NCBI GenBank assembly: GCA_004298115.1
Contig: SCRJ01000096.1
Coordinates: forward strand, 1-37,215
DNA from: Acidobacteriota bacterium
GTDB taxonomy: Bacteria; Acidobacteriota; Thermoanaerobaculia; Thermoanaerobaculales; Thermoanaerobaculaceae
DNA: 37,215 nt
Direction: 5' to 3'
Part shown: in pieces, positions 16,130 through 24,068 of the stretch
Layout of the letters: each line of letters opens with the position of its first letter
Position numbering within the stretch: the first letter of the stretch is position 1
Made by a program: the position numbers and the translations under genes
The notes under the pieces: generated by a model
Seen by the model: the letters and a program-made list of their open reading frames with translations, nothing else
The model's database searches: none
Told to the model about the DNA's origin: nothing

Positions 16130-17044
16130 ATGGCCTGGCAGAGCACGATCCTTCGAACCGCGAGCGCCAGCGGGGTCGGTATCCACGGCGGTGAGCAGGT
16201 GGCGCTGCGCCTGCGCCCGGCCCCGCCGGGTACGGGCGTCGTGTTCGTGCGCACCGACCTCGGGATCGCGATCCCGGCGCGGGCCGAGAACGCCCGCGAC
16301 CTCGCCTACGCGACGACGCTGCGCCTGCGGGGGGCCGAAGCGCGCACCGTCGAGCATCTGCTGGCGGCGGTGTCCGGAACCGGCGTCACCAACCTCTTCG
16401 TCGACCTCTCCGGGGCGGAAGTGCCGATCCTGGACGGCTCGGCGCTCCCGTTCGTCGAAATGGTGCGCCGCGCCGGGGTCGAGGAACAGAGGGTCAGCCT
16501 GCCGGAGATGCGCGTCCGCCGGGTCGTGCGGGTGGGCGACGACGAACGCTGGATCGAGTTGCGTCCCGGCGACGATCTCGCGGTCGACTATCAGGTGAGC
16601 TACGACTCGCCGGCGGTGGGGCGGCAGCGCTTCACCGGCGCGATCACGCCGCAACTCTTCGCCTCCGCCATCGCGCCGGCGCGCACGTTCGGCTTCCTCG
16701 AGGAGGTGGCGGCGCTCCGGGAGCGCGGGCTCGGCCTCGGCGGCTCGCTCGAGAACTGCATCGTGGTCGACCAGGGGAGGGTCCTCTCCGGCGCGCTGCG
16801 CTTCCCCGACGAGTTCGTCCGCCACAAGGTGCTCGACCTGATCGGCGACCTGGCGCTGCTCGAGTACCCGCTGCGGGCGCACGTCGTGGCGCACAAGGCC
16901 GGTCACGCGCTGCACGTCGCGGCCGTCAGCGAGCTGCTCGCCAACCCCGAGGCGTGGGAGCTCGTCGAGCCGGATCGGATCGCACCGCTCAGCGTGCGCC
17001 CCTACACCGGCGAGGTGGAGACCGAAGCCGCCCTGGCGGGCTGA
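16130..17044 (+). CDS. lpxC: UDP-3-O-acyl-N-acetylglucosamine deacetylase LpxC
   Basis: The 304-residue protein starts at ATG 16130 after GGAGGCG. It catalyses the committed step of lipid A synthesis in the cytoplasm, removing acetate from UDP-3-O-acyl-GlcNAc. Family residues are in place: TVEHLL (E75, H76), IPILDGSALPF-type segment EVPILDGSALPF, ARTFGF, LGGSLENCIVVD, RFPDEFVRHKVLDLIGDL (H232 and D236 as zinc ligands) and AGHALH (H259, catalytic). Length is typical of the single-domain enzyme; it is not fused to FabZ. It stands alone, not with fabZ, lpxA or ftsZ, behind a sigma-54-type promoter and next to an NtrYX-like system, which suggests regulation at the transcript level. Post-translational control by FtsH/LapB is known in enterics and cannot be judged here. 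Confidence 0.96.
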   Translation: MAWQSTILRTASASGVGIHGGEQVALRLRPAPPGTGVVFVRTDLGIAIPARAENARDLAYATTLRLRGAEARTVEHLLAAVSGTGVTNLFVDLSGAEVPILDGSALPFVEMVRRAGVEEQRVSLPEMRVRRVVRVGDDERWIELRPGDDLAVDYQVSYDSPAVGRQRFTGAITPQLFASAIAPARTFGFLEEVAALRERGLGLGGSLENCIVVDQGRVLSGALRFPDEFVRHKVLDLIGDLALLEYPLRAHVVAHKAGHALHVAAVSELLANPEAWELVEPDRIAPLSVRPYTGEVETEAALAG

Positions 17045-17132
17045 CCGGCGACCCGGACGCAGGCTCGGTGGCCCGGGCGTCAGGGCGCCACGGCTGCGGC
17101 GGGGCCTGCGTTTGCCGGCGCCCACCGGGGTC

Positions 17133-17154
17133 GGTGTGGTATGATTGCCACACC
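17133..17154 (+). promoter_or_regulatory. Inverted repeat around a -10 box, directly before the DUF4390-ntrY-ntrX operon
   Basis: GGTGTGG (17133-17139) and CCACACC (17148-17154) are perfect inverted repeats separated by 8 bases; those 8 bases contain TATGAT (17140-17145), a -10-like box ending 9 bases before the ATG at 17155. The core matches the palindrome upstream of lpxC in both half-site and spacing. A protein bound here would occlude the promoter, so autorepression is the natural prediction. Confidence 0.6.
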
Positions 17155-17655
17155 ATGTTTTTGGCCGCGATCCTGCTGGCCGCGGCGGCGGCGCCCGACC
17201 TCGATGTGCTCCTGACGCCGGCCCCGGGCCGCCTGGCGGTGCAGGTCGTCGTCGGCAGGACGCTCCCCACCGAGTGGACCGAGGCTCTGGCCGCCGGGGC
17301 CCCGGTCAGCATCACGTACCGGTTTCGCCTCTACCGCAACCGTCACTGGCTCTGGGACCAGCGGGTCGCCGGTCACGAGCTCGTCGTCAAGGCGCAGCGC
17401 GATCCTCTGACGGGCGTCTTCTCCCTGGTCGCCGAGCTCGACGGCGAGATCCTCGCCTCGGGTCAGGTCGGCACCCTCGACGAGGCGGTGCGCTGGGTGA
17501 CACACCCGCCGCCGTCCGAACTCGCGGTGCCGCTGCGCCGCGAACCGCTGCTGCTGTTCGTGCGTGCCGAGTTCTTGACCCGGTACAAGCTGCTCGTGAT
17601 CCCGACGACCGTCGGGACGGACTGGGTCCAGCTCTCGGTGCCGGAGCTGCCTTGA
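17155..17655 (+). CDS. DUF4390 protein, exported, NtrY-associated
   Basis: The 166-residue protein begins with a short hydrophobic signal (MFLAAILLAAAAAPDLDV). The body is strand-rich with SITYRFRLYRNRHWLWDQRV and ends LLVIPTTVGTDWVQLSVPELP, patterns of DUF4390 proteins. In Betaproteobacteria such genes sit directly before NtrY-type sensor kinases, as here. Function is unproven; a periplasmic accessory or sensor input for the kinase is a fair guess from the invariant neighbourhood. The ATG is 9 bases after TATGAT with no Shine-Dalgarno sequence, so the operon may be leaderless. Its stop TGA overlaps the TTG start of the kinase gene. Confidence 0.8.
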   Translation: MFLAAILLAAAAAPDLDVLLTPAPGRLAVQVVVGRTLPTEWTEALAAGAPVSITYRFRLYRNRHWLWDQRVAGHELVVKAQRDPLTGVFSLVAELDGEILASGQVGTLDEAVRWVTHPPPSELAVPLRREPLLLFVRAEFLTRYKLLVIPTTVGTDWVQLSVPELP

Positions 17656-19760
17656 AGGAGTGGCGGCGGCGCTGGCAGCGCTATCGCCGGCAGAACCGGT
17701 TCCTGGCCGCGGTCTACCTGGGCCTTCTGGTGCTCGCCGGCGGGGCGTACGCGCTGTTCTCGCGTATGGCGGGGCTCCCGGCCGAACAGTTCACCAACCG
17801 GCTGCTGACCTTCCTCCTCTGGTGGTTCGACCTGACGCTGATTGCGATCCTGCTCTTCATCCTGTTGCGGAATTTCCTCAAGCTCGCCCTCGAGCGGCAC
17901 TACGGGATCCTCGGCTCGCGGTTCCGGACGAAGCTGCTGCTCTCCTACCTCGGGCTGATCCTGGTCCCGACGTCGCTGCTGTTCCTGCTCTCGGCCGCGC
18001 TCCTCTCCGGGGCGGCCAAGGCATGGTTCTCCGAACCCGTCGAGCGCATGGCGCACGCCGGCGTCGAGTTGGCGGACGGGATGCGGGCCGAGGCCGAGGC
18101 GCGCGCGGAACGCGCCGCCGGCGTGATCGCGCAGCGCGTGCGGGGGATCGCCTCGGAACCCGCGCGCCTGGCCGAGATCGAGCGGCTGCACGCCGAACTC
18201 GGCGATCACCTCACCGGCCTGCTGCGCGACGGCATCCCGGTCGTCGAGTTCGCCGATCCGCGGCAGCGCATCCTGCAGAGGCTGCCGCCGCTCCCCGCGG
18301 AGGCGTTCAAGAGCGACGGCGTGCGCGGCGAGCGCTTCGGCGGGACGCTGGTGGTGCGCGCCTGGCGGCGGTTGCCGGACGGCTCCGCCGTCCTCGTCGG
18401 CGAGGCGCTTCCGGCCGACCTGGCGAAGGCGCAGGCCCGCCTCGCGGCCGGCGGCGTCGCTTACGAGCGGCTCAAGATCGAACGCCCCACGATCACGGCG
18501 ACGGTGGTCCTGGGGTTCGGAGGGCTCGCCCTGCTCGTGGCGTTCGCGGCGATCTGGCTCGGCCTCTACCTGTCGCGGCGGTTCACGGCGCCGCTGCTCG
18601 CGCTGGCCGCAACCACGCAGCGGATCGCCGGCGGCGAGTCGCTGGAACAGGTGCCGCTCCCGGCCGAGGACGAGGTCGGGATGCTCGTCGGGTCGTTCAA
18701 CTCGATGGTGCAGCGCCTGCGGCAGCGCGACGAGGAGCTCAACGCCACGGTCCGGCGGCTCGACGCGGTTCTCGGCGCGGTGCGCACCGGAGTGCTGACG
18801 CTCGACGCCGAGCGCGGCCGCGTGCGCGGGAACCCGGCAGCGGCCGCAATGCTCGGCGTCCCGGAGCTGGCGACCTCCGAGTTGCCCCTGGACGCGCTGC
18901 GCACGGCGGGGCTCACGTCCATCGCGGAGACGATCCAGGCCGCGACCGGCGCGGTGCGGGGATCGCTGGCCGTCTACCCGGGCGGCCTGGCGCGACACCT
19001 CGAGATGGCGGTCGTGCCGCTGGGTGGGGATGAGCATCCCGAAGGGTGGGTGGTGGCCCTTGAGGACCTCACCCAGCTGCAGCGGGCGCAACGGCTGGCG
19101 GCCTGGAGCGAGGTGGCGCGGCGCATCGCGCACCAGATCAAGAACCCCCTCACGCCGATCCGGCTCGCGGCCGAGCGCATGGCGCGTCACGTCCAGCGCG
19201 GCAGCCCGGAGATCGGCGAGGTCGTCACCCAGGGAAGCCGGGCGATCGTCGAGCACGTCCAGGCGATGCAGGAGATGGTGGACAGCTTCTCGCGCTACGC
19301 CAAGATGCCGCCCCTGGCGCGCCGGCCGGTGAAGCTCGGGGAACTGGCGGGCCAGGCCGTCGCGCTCTACCAGGGCGTCCGCGAAGGCCTCCGGGTGGAG
19401 CTCCGCGACGGCTCCGGCGGCCAGGAGGTCGTCCTCGACCCCGACCAGTTCCGCCAGGCGCTCACCAACCTCATCGACAACGCCGTGGAGGCCTCGCCGG
19501 CCGGCGGCGCCGTGACCGTCGGGGTCGAGCGCGAGGGGGACGAGGTCGTGGTGACGGTCGCCGACCAGGGATCGGGCCTCAAGGTGGACGATCCGGACCT
19601 CCTGTTCCAGCCGTTCTACTCGACGAAAGGGCGGGGCTCCGGCGTCGGGCTCGCGATGGTGCAGCGGATCGTCACGGACCACGGCGGCACGGTGAGGCTC
19701 GAGGCCAATCGGCCGTGCGGCGTGCGTGCGGTCGTACGCCTCCCAGGGAGCACGGCGTGA
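17652..19760 (+). CDS. NtrY-like membrane sensor histidine kinase
   Basis: The 702-residue product starts at TTG 17652, whose last two bases form part of the TGA of DUF4390; a GGAG lies about 5 bases upstream. The NtrY layout is visible: three membrane segments near the N-terminus (about 17-37, 50-72, 95-120), a periplasmic sensor region to about 275, a fourth membrane segment (about 283-305), HAMP, a PAS-like domain (about 365-465), and the kinase core. The H-box is ARRIAHQIKNPLTPI; the ATPase domain has DNAVEAS, DQGSGL and GSGVGLAMVQRI. It should autophosphorylate at that histidine and pass phosphate to the regulator encoded next. The ligand is unknown; NtrY homologues have been tied to nitrogen, redox and envelope control. 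Confidence 0.9.
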   Translation: MKEWRRRWQRYRRQNRFLAAVYLGLLVLAGGAYALFSRMAGLPAEQFTNRLLTFLLWWFDLTLIAILLFILLRNFLKLALERHYGILGSRFRTKLLLSYLGLILVPTSLLFLLSAALLSGAAKAWFSEPVERMAHAGVELADGMRAEAEARAERAAGVIAQRVRGIASEPARLAEIERLHAELGDHLTGLLRDGIPVVEFADPRQRILQRLPPLPAEAFKSDGVRGERFGGTLVVRAWRRLPDGSAVLVGEALPADLAKAQARLAAGGVAYERLKIERPTITATVVLGFGGLALLVAFAAIWLGLYLSRRFTAPLLALAATTQRIAGGESLEQVPLPAEDEVGMLVGSFNSMVQRLRQRDEELNATVRRLDAVLGAVRTGVLTLDAERGRVRGNPAAAAMLGVPELATSELPLDALRTAGLTSIAETIQAATGAVRGSLAVYPGGLARHLEMAVVPLGGDEHPEGWVVALEDLTQLQRAQRLAAWSEVARRIAHQIKNPLTPIRLAAERMARHVQRGSPEIGEVVTQGSRAIVEHVQAMQEMVDSFSRYAKMPPLARRPVKLGELAGQAVALYQGVREGLRVELRDGSGGQEVVLDPDQFRQALTNLIDNAVEASPAGGAVTVGVEREGDEVVVTVADQGSGLKVDDPDLLFQPFYSTKGRGSGVGLAMVQRIVTDHGGTVRLEANRPCGVRAVVRLPGSTA

Positions 19761-21100
19761 GCCACGCGCACATTCTCGTGGTGGACGACGAGCGCGGGAT
19801 CCTCGATCAGCTCGGCGGGATCCTGCGCGACGAGGGGTTCGCCGTCACGACGGTGGGGTCCGGCGAGGAGGCGATCGAGGCGACCGCGCGGGAGCTTTAC
19901 GACCTCGTTCTCCTCGACGTCGCGCTGCCCGGGATCGACGGCATCGAAGCGCTGCGCCGGATGCGCGCGGCCGGGCACGCGGCGCCGGTCGTGATGATCT
20001 CGGGGCACTCCGGCGCCGAGCAGGCGGTGAGGGCGTTGCGCGAGGGCGCCATCGATTTCCTGGACAAACCGCTCGGTCTCGAGCGCGTACTCGTCACGGT
20101 GAACAACGCGCTGGCACGGGCGCGTCTGGTCGAGCGGCTCGCCGCCGAACGCGAGGAGGAGGAACCGGTCCTGACGGGCGTCTCGCCGGCGGTCGCCGAG
20201 CTCAAGCGTCAGATCGCGCTCGCCGCGCCCACGGACTCGCGTGTCCTGATCTCGGGCCCGAACGGGGCGGGGAAGGAGGTCGTGGCGCGCCTGCTGCACC
20301 GCAACTCCAGGCGGGCGGGGAACCCGTTCGTGGCGGTGAACTGCGCCGCGATCCCGGGCGAACTGATCGAGAGCGAGTTGTTCGGTCACCTCAAGGGGGC
20401 GTTCACGGGAGCCGTGGAGAACAAGCGCGGCAAGTTCGAGCTGGCGGACGGCGGCACTCTCTTCCTCGACGAGGTCGGGGACATGAGCCTGCTGACCCAG
20501 GCCAAGGTGTTGCGGGTGCTGCAGGAGTCGCGCTTCACGCGCCTCGGGGGTTCGCAGGAAGTCGGAGTGGATGTTCGCGTGGTCGCGGCCACCAACAAGA
20601 ACCTCGAGGACGAGATCGCCGCCGGCCGCTTCCGCCAGGACCTCCTGTTCCGCCTCAACGTCATCCCGATCCGCGTGCCGGGTCTCGGCGAGCGCCGCGA
20701 GGACGTCCCGCTGCTGGTCGAGGAGTTCATGCGCCAGTACGCCCAGCGCACCGGGGTCAAGCCGAAGCGCGTGAGCCCGAAGGCGATGGAGATCATGCAG
20801 GCGTACTCGTGGCCGGGTAACGTGCGGGAGGTCAAGAACGTGGTCGAGCGCCTCATGATCATGGTCGCCGAGGACTCGATCGCGCCGGCGGCGCTCGACC
20901 TTTCCTCCGGCGCCGTCTTCGTCGATCACGAGGGCGGGTTCACCACGCTCAAGGAGGCCCGCGAGCGTTTCGAGCGCCGCTACCTCGAGCGGGTGGTGGC
21001 GGCGTGCGGCGGCAACATGTCGCGCGCCGCACGGGTGCTGGGGCTCGAGCGCTCCCACCTCTACCGCAAGCGGCGTTCCCTGGCGCAGCACTCGCGTTGA
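19757..21100 (+). CDS. NtrX-like sigma-54-dependent response regulator
   Basis: The 447-residue protein starts at GTG 19757, overlapping the kinase stop as GTGA. Receiver domain about 3-120: acidic pair at D10/D11, phospho-acceptor D54 in LLDVALPG, and K104. AAA+ domain about 140-375: Walker A GPNGAGKE (167-174; the usual form is GExGTGKE), GAFTGA intact at 214-219, and Walker B LFLDE. The C-terminus has a Fis-type helix-turn-helix (SRAARVLGLERSHLYRKR). The intact GAFTGA predicts real remodelling of sigma-54 RNA polymerase, unlike repressors that lost it. The likely binding site is the GTGTGG-N8-CCACAC motif upstream of lpxC and of its own operon. Confidence 0.92.
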   Translation: MSHAHILVVDDERGILDQLGGILRDEGFAVTTVGSGEEAIEATARELYDLVLLDVALPGIDGIEALRRMRAAGHAAPVVMISGHSGAEQAVRALREGAIDFLDKPLGLERVLVTVNNALARARLVERLAAEREEEEPVLTGVSPAVAELKRQIALAAPTDSRVLISGPNGAGKEVVARLLHRNSRRAGNPFVAVNCAAIPGELIESELFGHLKGAFTGAVENKRGKFELADGGTLFLDEVGDMSLLTQAKVLRVLQESRFTRLGGSQEVGVDVRVVAATNKNLEDEIAAGRFRQDLLFRLNVIPIRVPGLGERREDVPLLVEEFMRQYAQRTGVKPKRVSPKAMEIMQAYSWPGNVREVKNVVERLMIMVAEDSIAPAALDLSSGAVFVDHEGGFTTLKEARERFERRYLERVVAACGGNMSRAARVLGLERSHLYRKRRSLAQHSR

Positions 21101-21131
21101 CCGTGACCCGCCCGGGCGGTAGCATGAACGG

Positions 21132-23306
21132 ATGGGGTACCCAGGCGACGCGAACCTCGATCAGGCCGTGCAGCAGCGCATCCTCACCGCCTTCAAGGAA
21201 GCCGTCCGCCTCTACCGTGACGGGCATGGCGAGGAGGCGCGCACCATCCTGCGCTCGATTACCGACGTCGACCCGCGCTTCACGCCGGCGCAGCGCCTCG
21301 AGCAGGCGATCGCGGCCGGCGCTCCGGTGGATCTCGGCCAGCTCATCGGGGAAGTCACGGCGCAGGGCGGCATGGATGCCGCGGCGGCGATGGCCAAGGC
21401 CGACCAGGCGTACGCCGGGCGCGACTTCCAGGGGGCGCTGACACTCGCGCAGTCGGTCCTGCGCGACATGCCCGGGCACCAGCAGGCGCGCCAGTTGGCG
21501 TTCGACGCGCAGAACCGGCTGCGGGCCGCGGGAGAGATCCAGACCCACCTGGCCCGCGTTCGGCAAGCCCTCGATGCGGGCCTCCCCGATGACGCCAGGG
21601 GGTTCCTCCAGGTCGCGAAGGCGCTCGACCCTGGCCACCCCGACGTGGCGCCGCTCGAGCGCCGGCTGCAGCTCGCCGCCAAGCCGCTGGCGACCGAGGC
21701 CGAACCCGAGTTCGAGTTCGAGGTGTTCGACCAGCCCCCCGAGCTGCCCCCGGTCCCGCCGCAACCGGTCTCGGCGCAACCGTTCGCGGTCCCGGCCGCG
21801 CCTCCGCCGCCGGCGCCGCGACCGGAGGCCGCGCCCGCACCTCCGCCCGCGCCGGCCCGGCCGGTTCCTGTACCGGCTGCCGCGCCTCCGGCCGTCCCGG
21901 TTGCGCCGCGGCCGCCCGCAGCGCCCCCGCCTGCCGCCGCATTCGCCTTCGACGAGCCCGCCGGCGGCGGCGAGGTCGAATTCCACGCCGGCTCGGGCGC
22001 CGCGTTCTCCGCCGGCACGGCTCCACCCGCGGCCGGGGAGGGCGCCGGCGCCCGCGTCCAGACCCTGCTCGACCAGGGCCAGCAGGAGTTCGACCGCGGC
22101 GACTTCCAGTCCGCGGTCGACACCTGGTCACGGATCTACCTGGTCGACGTCTCGAACGCCGAGGCCGATCGCCGCATCGAGCAGGCGCGCCGGCGACGCG
22201 AGGAAGTCGAACGGCTCGCCGAGCAGAACTTCTACGAGGCGCACGAGGCGTTCGAGCAGAAGCGCTTCGACGACGCCCGCCTGCTGTGTCAACAGGTGTT
22301 GAAGCTGGTGCCACAGCACCTGGAGGCTCACGACCTGTTGCAGCGGCTCGAGACCCCGGCGGCGCCGCCCCCGCCCCCACCGGCGCCGGCGCCGAGCCTC
22401 GCCCAGGAAGAGGATCTGTTCCGCGACGAGTTCGTCCCTGCGACGATCTCCTCCTCGGGCGCGACCCCGGCCCTCCGCGGGCCGGCGGCGTCCGGCCCCG
22501 AGAAGACCCCCGGCGGGGGGCGCGCCACCGGCGCCGCGCCCGCTCCGGGCAAGCGGCTGGCGTCATTGCCGCTGACGTGGATCGGTGTCGCGGTCGGCGT
22601 GCTGGCGATCGCCGGCGGTGCGGCGTTCTTGCTCCGCGGCAAGGTGTTCTCCGGTTCGGGAACGGCGGTGGCCGAGGCGCTCACCGAGTCGGAACAGCTT
22701 GCGCAACAGGGCCGGCTGCAGGCCGCGATCCAGATCCTCCAGAGCCTCCAGGGACAGATCGAGGGCGAGCAGGCCAACCGCGTGAACCAGCGTGTCCTCG
22801 AGTACCAGCGCAGGCTCAAGGCGAAGGCGGCGCCCGCGGCCGTTACCGACACCAAGGCCATTCGCGACGCTCTCGCGGCGGGGCTTCGGGTCAAGGCGAT
22901 GGGTCTCGTCAGGGAGGGGCTCGCCAAAGTCCCCGGCGATCCGGAGCTGGCGGATCTGCAGTCGCAGATCATGGCGTACGCGCCCGCGATCTCGCCGCTT
23001 GCCGACGCGGTCGCGAACAAGAACTGGGATGCGATCCGCTCGCTGGCCGAGCAGGTGCTCAATGGCCACCCGGACGACGCCGAAGCGCTCCACCTCTGGT
23101 CGGTCGCCACCTTCAACCTGGCCGTGCTCGAACTGCGCAAGTACCAGGTCGCCGATGGACACGAGCTTCTGGTCGCGCTCTCCAAGCGCGCCCCCGACCC
23201 GGACGTCGAGCGCCTGCGGGAGCTGGCCAAGAGCTACCTTTCGCGGCCGGTCGATCCCAGGTACCAGATCTTCGTCAGCAACGTGGAGCTGCGGCAGACC
23301 CAATGA
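21132..23306 (+). CDS. Tetratricopeptide-type protein with one central membrane segment
   Basis: A 724-residue protein with helical repeat segments at both ends. The N-terminal part (about 15-195) has TPR-like pairs such as AFKEAVRLYRDGHGEEARTIL and ADQAYAGRDFQGALTLAQSVL. A long Pro/Ala linker (about 200-300) follows, then a second TPR group (about 305-415), another Pro-rich stretch, one membrane segment (about 478-498) and a C-terminal helical repeat region of about 220 residues. The C-terminal part would be periplasmic if the N-terminus is cytoplasmic. No enzyme motif is seen; a scaffold role is likely. It lies 31 bases after the NtrX-like gene and TAGCAT (21120-21125) precedes the ATG by 6 bases, so it may have its own start. 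It overlaps the next gene by 4 bases. Confidence 0.75.
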   Translation: MGYPGDANLDQAVQQRILTAFKEAVRLYRDGHGEEARTILRSITDVDPRFTPAQRLEQAIAAGAPVDLGQLIGEVTAQGGMDAAAAMAKADQAYAGRDFQGALTLAQSVLRDMPGHQQARQLAFDAQNRLRAAGEIQTHLARVRQALDAGLPDDARGFLQVAKALDPGHPDVAPLERRLQLAAKPLATEAEPEFEFEVFDQPPELPPVPPQPVSAQPFAVPAAPPPPAPRPEAAPAPPPAPARPVPVPAAAPPAVPVAPRPPAAPPPAAAFAFDEPAGGGEVEFHAGSGAAFSAGTAPPAAGEGAGARVQTLLDQGQQEFDRGDFQSAVDTWSRIYLVDVSNAEADRRIEQARRRREEVERLAEQNFYEAHEAFEQKRFDDARLLCQQVLKLVPQHLEAHDLLQRLETPAAPPPPPPAPAPSLAQEEDLFRDEFVPATISSSGATPALRGPAASGPEKTPGGGRATGAAPAPGKRLASLPLTWIGVAVGVLAIAGGAAFLLRGKVFSGSGTAVAEALTESEQLAQQGRLQAAIQILQSLQGQIEGEQANRVNQRVLEYQRRLKAKAAPAAVTDTKAIRDALAAGLRVKAMGLVREGLAKVPGDPELADLQSQIMAYAPAISPLADAVANKNWDAIRSLAEQVLNGHPDDAEALHLWSVATFNLAVLELRKYQVADGHELLVALSKRAPDPDVERLRELAKSYLSRPVDPRYQIFVSNVELRQTQ

Positions 23307-23821
23307 CGGCGCCCCGAACGCCTCAGACCGGACAGCTCGACATCCCGCTGGTTTGGGAGACGGGACCGGCCGCGGCGGACCGTGGCGCGCCCGCGCCGGG
23401 GCCGGAGCCGAAGGGCGACCTGGCACCCCTCGCCGGCGCGATGAGGTTGTGGCTCGCGGCGCTGGTGGATGCCGGCGTCGCCGTGGTCGCGCTGGGGACG
23501 TTCTGGGCGGTCGCTGGTGTGATCGTGTCCGGCCTGGCGCCGGCGCAGTTCGCGCTCGCGAGCGCGGCGGGGCTGGAGGGCGCGAGCGTGGTCGCTCTCG
23601 GTTGCCTGTGGGGATGGCGCGCGACTCCCGGCATGCTGCTCCTGGGCGTGTGCTTCTCGCACCCGATCCCGTTCGCGCGGGCCTGCAGGTTTTGGTTCTT
23701 CTGGCTCGCGTCGCTGCTGGTCCTCGGGCTTCCGCTTCTCGTCCGGCGGCGGGGGGAGAGCGTCGCGGAGACGCTTGCCGGGGGAACGCTCAGCCTGCGT
23801 TCGCTTCCCGAGGGCGCTTGA
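23303..23821 (+). CDS. RDD-like small membrane protein
   Basis: The 172-residue product begins at ATG 23303, overlapping the stop of the TPR gene as ATGA. After a polar, Pro-rich N-terminal 45 residues come membrane segments at about 47-72, 75-100 and 128-145. RLWLAALVDAGVAVVAL and the later ATPGMLLLGVCF match the conserved positions of RDD-family proteins (R..A...D and TPGK..LG..), with the usual basic residue after PG replaced by Met. Function in this family is poorly known; some members are linked to ion transport. Translational coupling to the TPR protein suggests a shared membrane complex. The final 32 bases overlap the convergent DUF4177 gene. Confidence 0.68.
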   Translation: MTAPRTPQTGQLDIPLVWETGPAAADRGAPAPGPEPKGDLAPLAGAMRLWLAALVDAGVAVVALGTFWAVAGVIVSGLAPAQFALASAAGLEGASVVALGCLWGWRATPGMLLLGVCFSHPIPFARACRFWFFWLASLLVLGLPLLVRRRGESVAETLAGGTLSLRSLPEGA

Positions 23822-23993
23822 AGACCATGCCGATGTGGTCGGTCGCACCTGTCTTGAAGTTGATCGCGGTGATGCCGACCAACTCCCACCCGTCCTCGCC
23901 GAGACGGTTGAGGTCGGATTCCTTCATCGGATCAAGGCGGTAGTTCTCCGAACGGACGTTGATGATACGGTACTCCCAGACGACGCGCGCCAT
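23790..23993 (-). CDS. DUF4177-type small protein
   Basis: A 67-residue frame starts at ATG 23993 with GGGAGG about 6 bases upstream. It reads WEYRIINVRSENYR, then LNRLGEDGWELVGI and GMVFKRP, the characteristic WEYk...LN.lG.eGWELV pattern of DUF4177 proteins, short soluble alpha/beta proteins of unknown function. The middle segment SENYRLDPMKESD is longer than in many members. It converges on, and overlaps, the end of the RDD-like gene by 32 bases. Its promoter, TATACT at 24050-24045 on the minus strand, overlaps that of the divergent glycosyltransferase gene. Confidence 0.8.
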   Translation of the reverse strand: MARVVWEYRIINVRSENYRLDPMKESDLNRLGEDGWELVGITAINFKTGATDHIGMVFKRPREANAG

Positions 23994-24044
23994 GCCGGCC
24001 TCCCCGCCCCCCCGGCGTTCCGTTCTGCTCGGTGGCTGCTCGGC

Positions 24045-24054
24045 AGTATACCAT
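24045..24054. promoter_or_regulatory. Overlapping divergent -10 boxes
   Basis: The ten bases agtataccat hold TATACT on the minus strand (24050-24045) for the DUF4177 gene and TACCAT on the plus strand (24049-24054) for the glycosyltransferase gene, 14 bases before its ATG. Polymerase could occupy only one of them at a time, so the two genes may be expressed alternatively. Confidence 0.4.
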
Positions 24055-24068
24055 TCAGCGCCCCGTCG

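Noticed and set aside
17463-19682. Minus-strand open frame of 739 codons opposite the NtrY-like gene
   Set aside because: Antisense to a kinase with intact H and G boxes; no recognisable domain.
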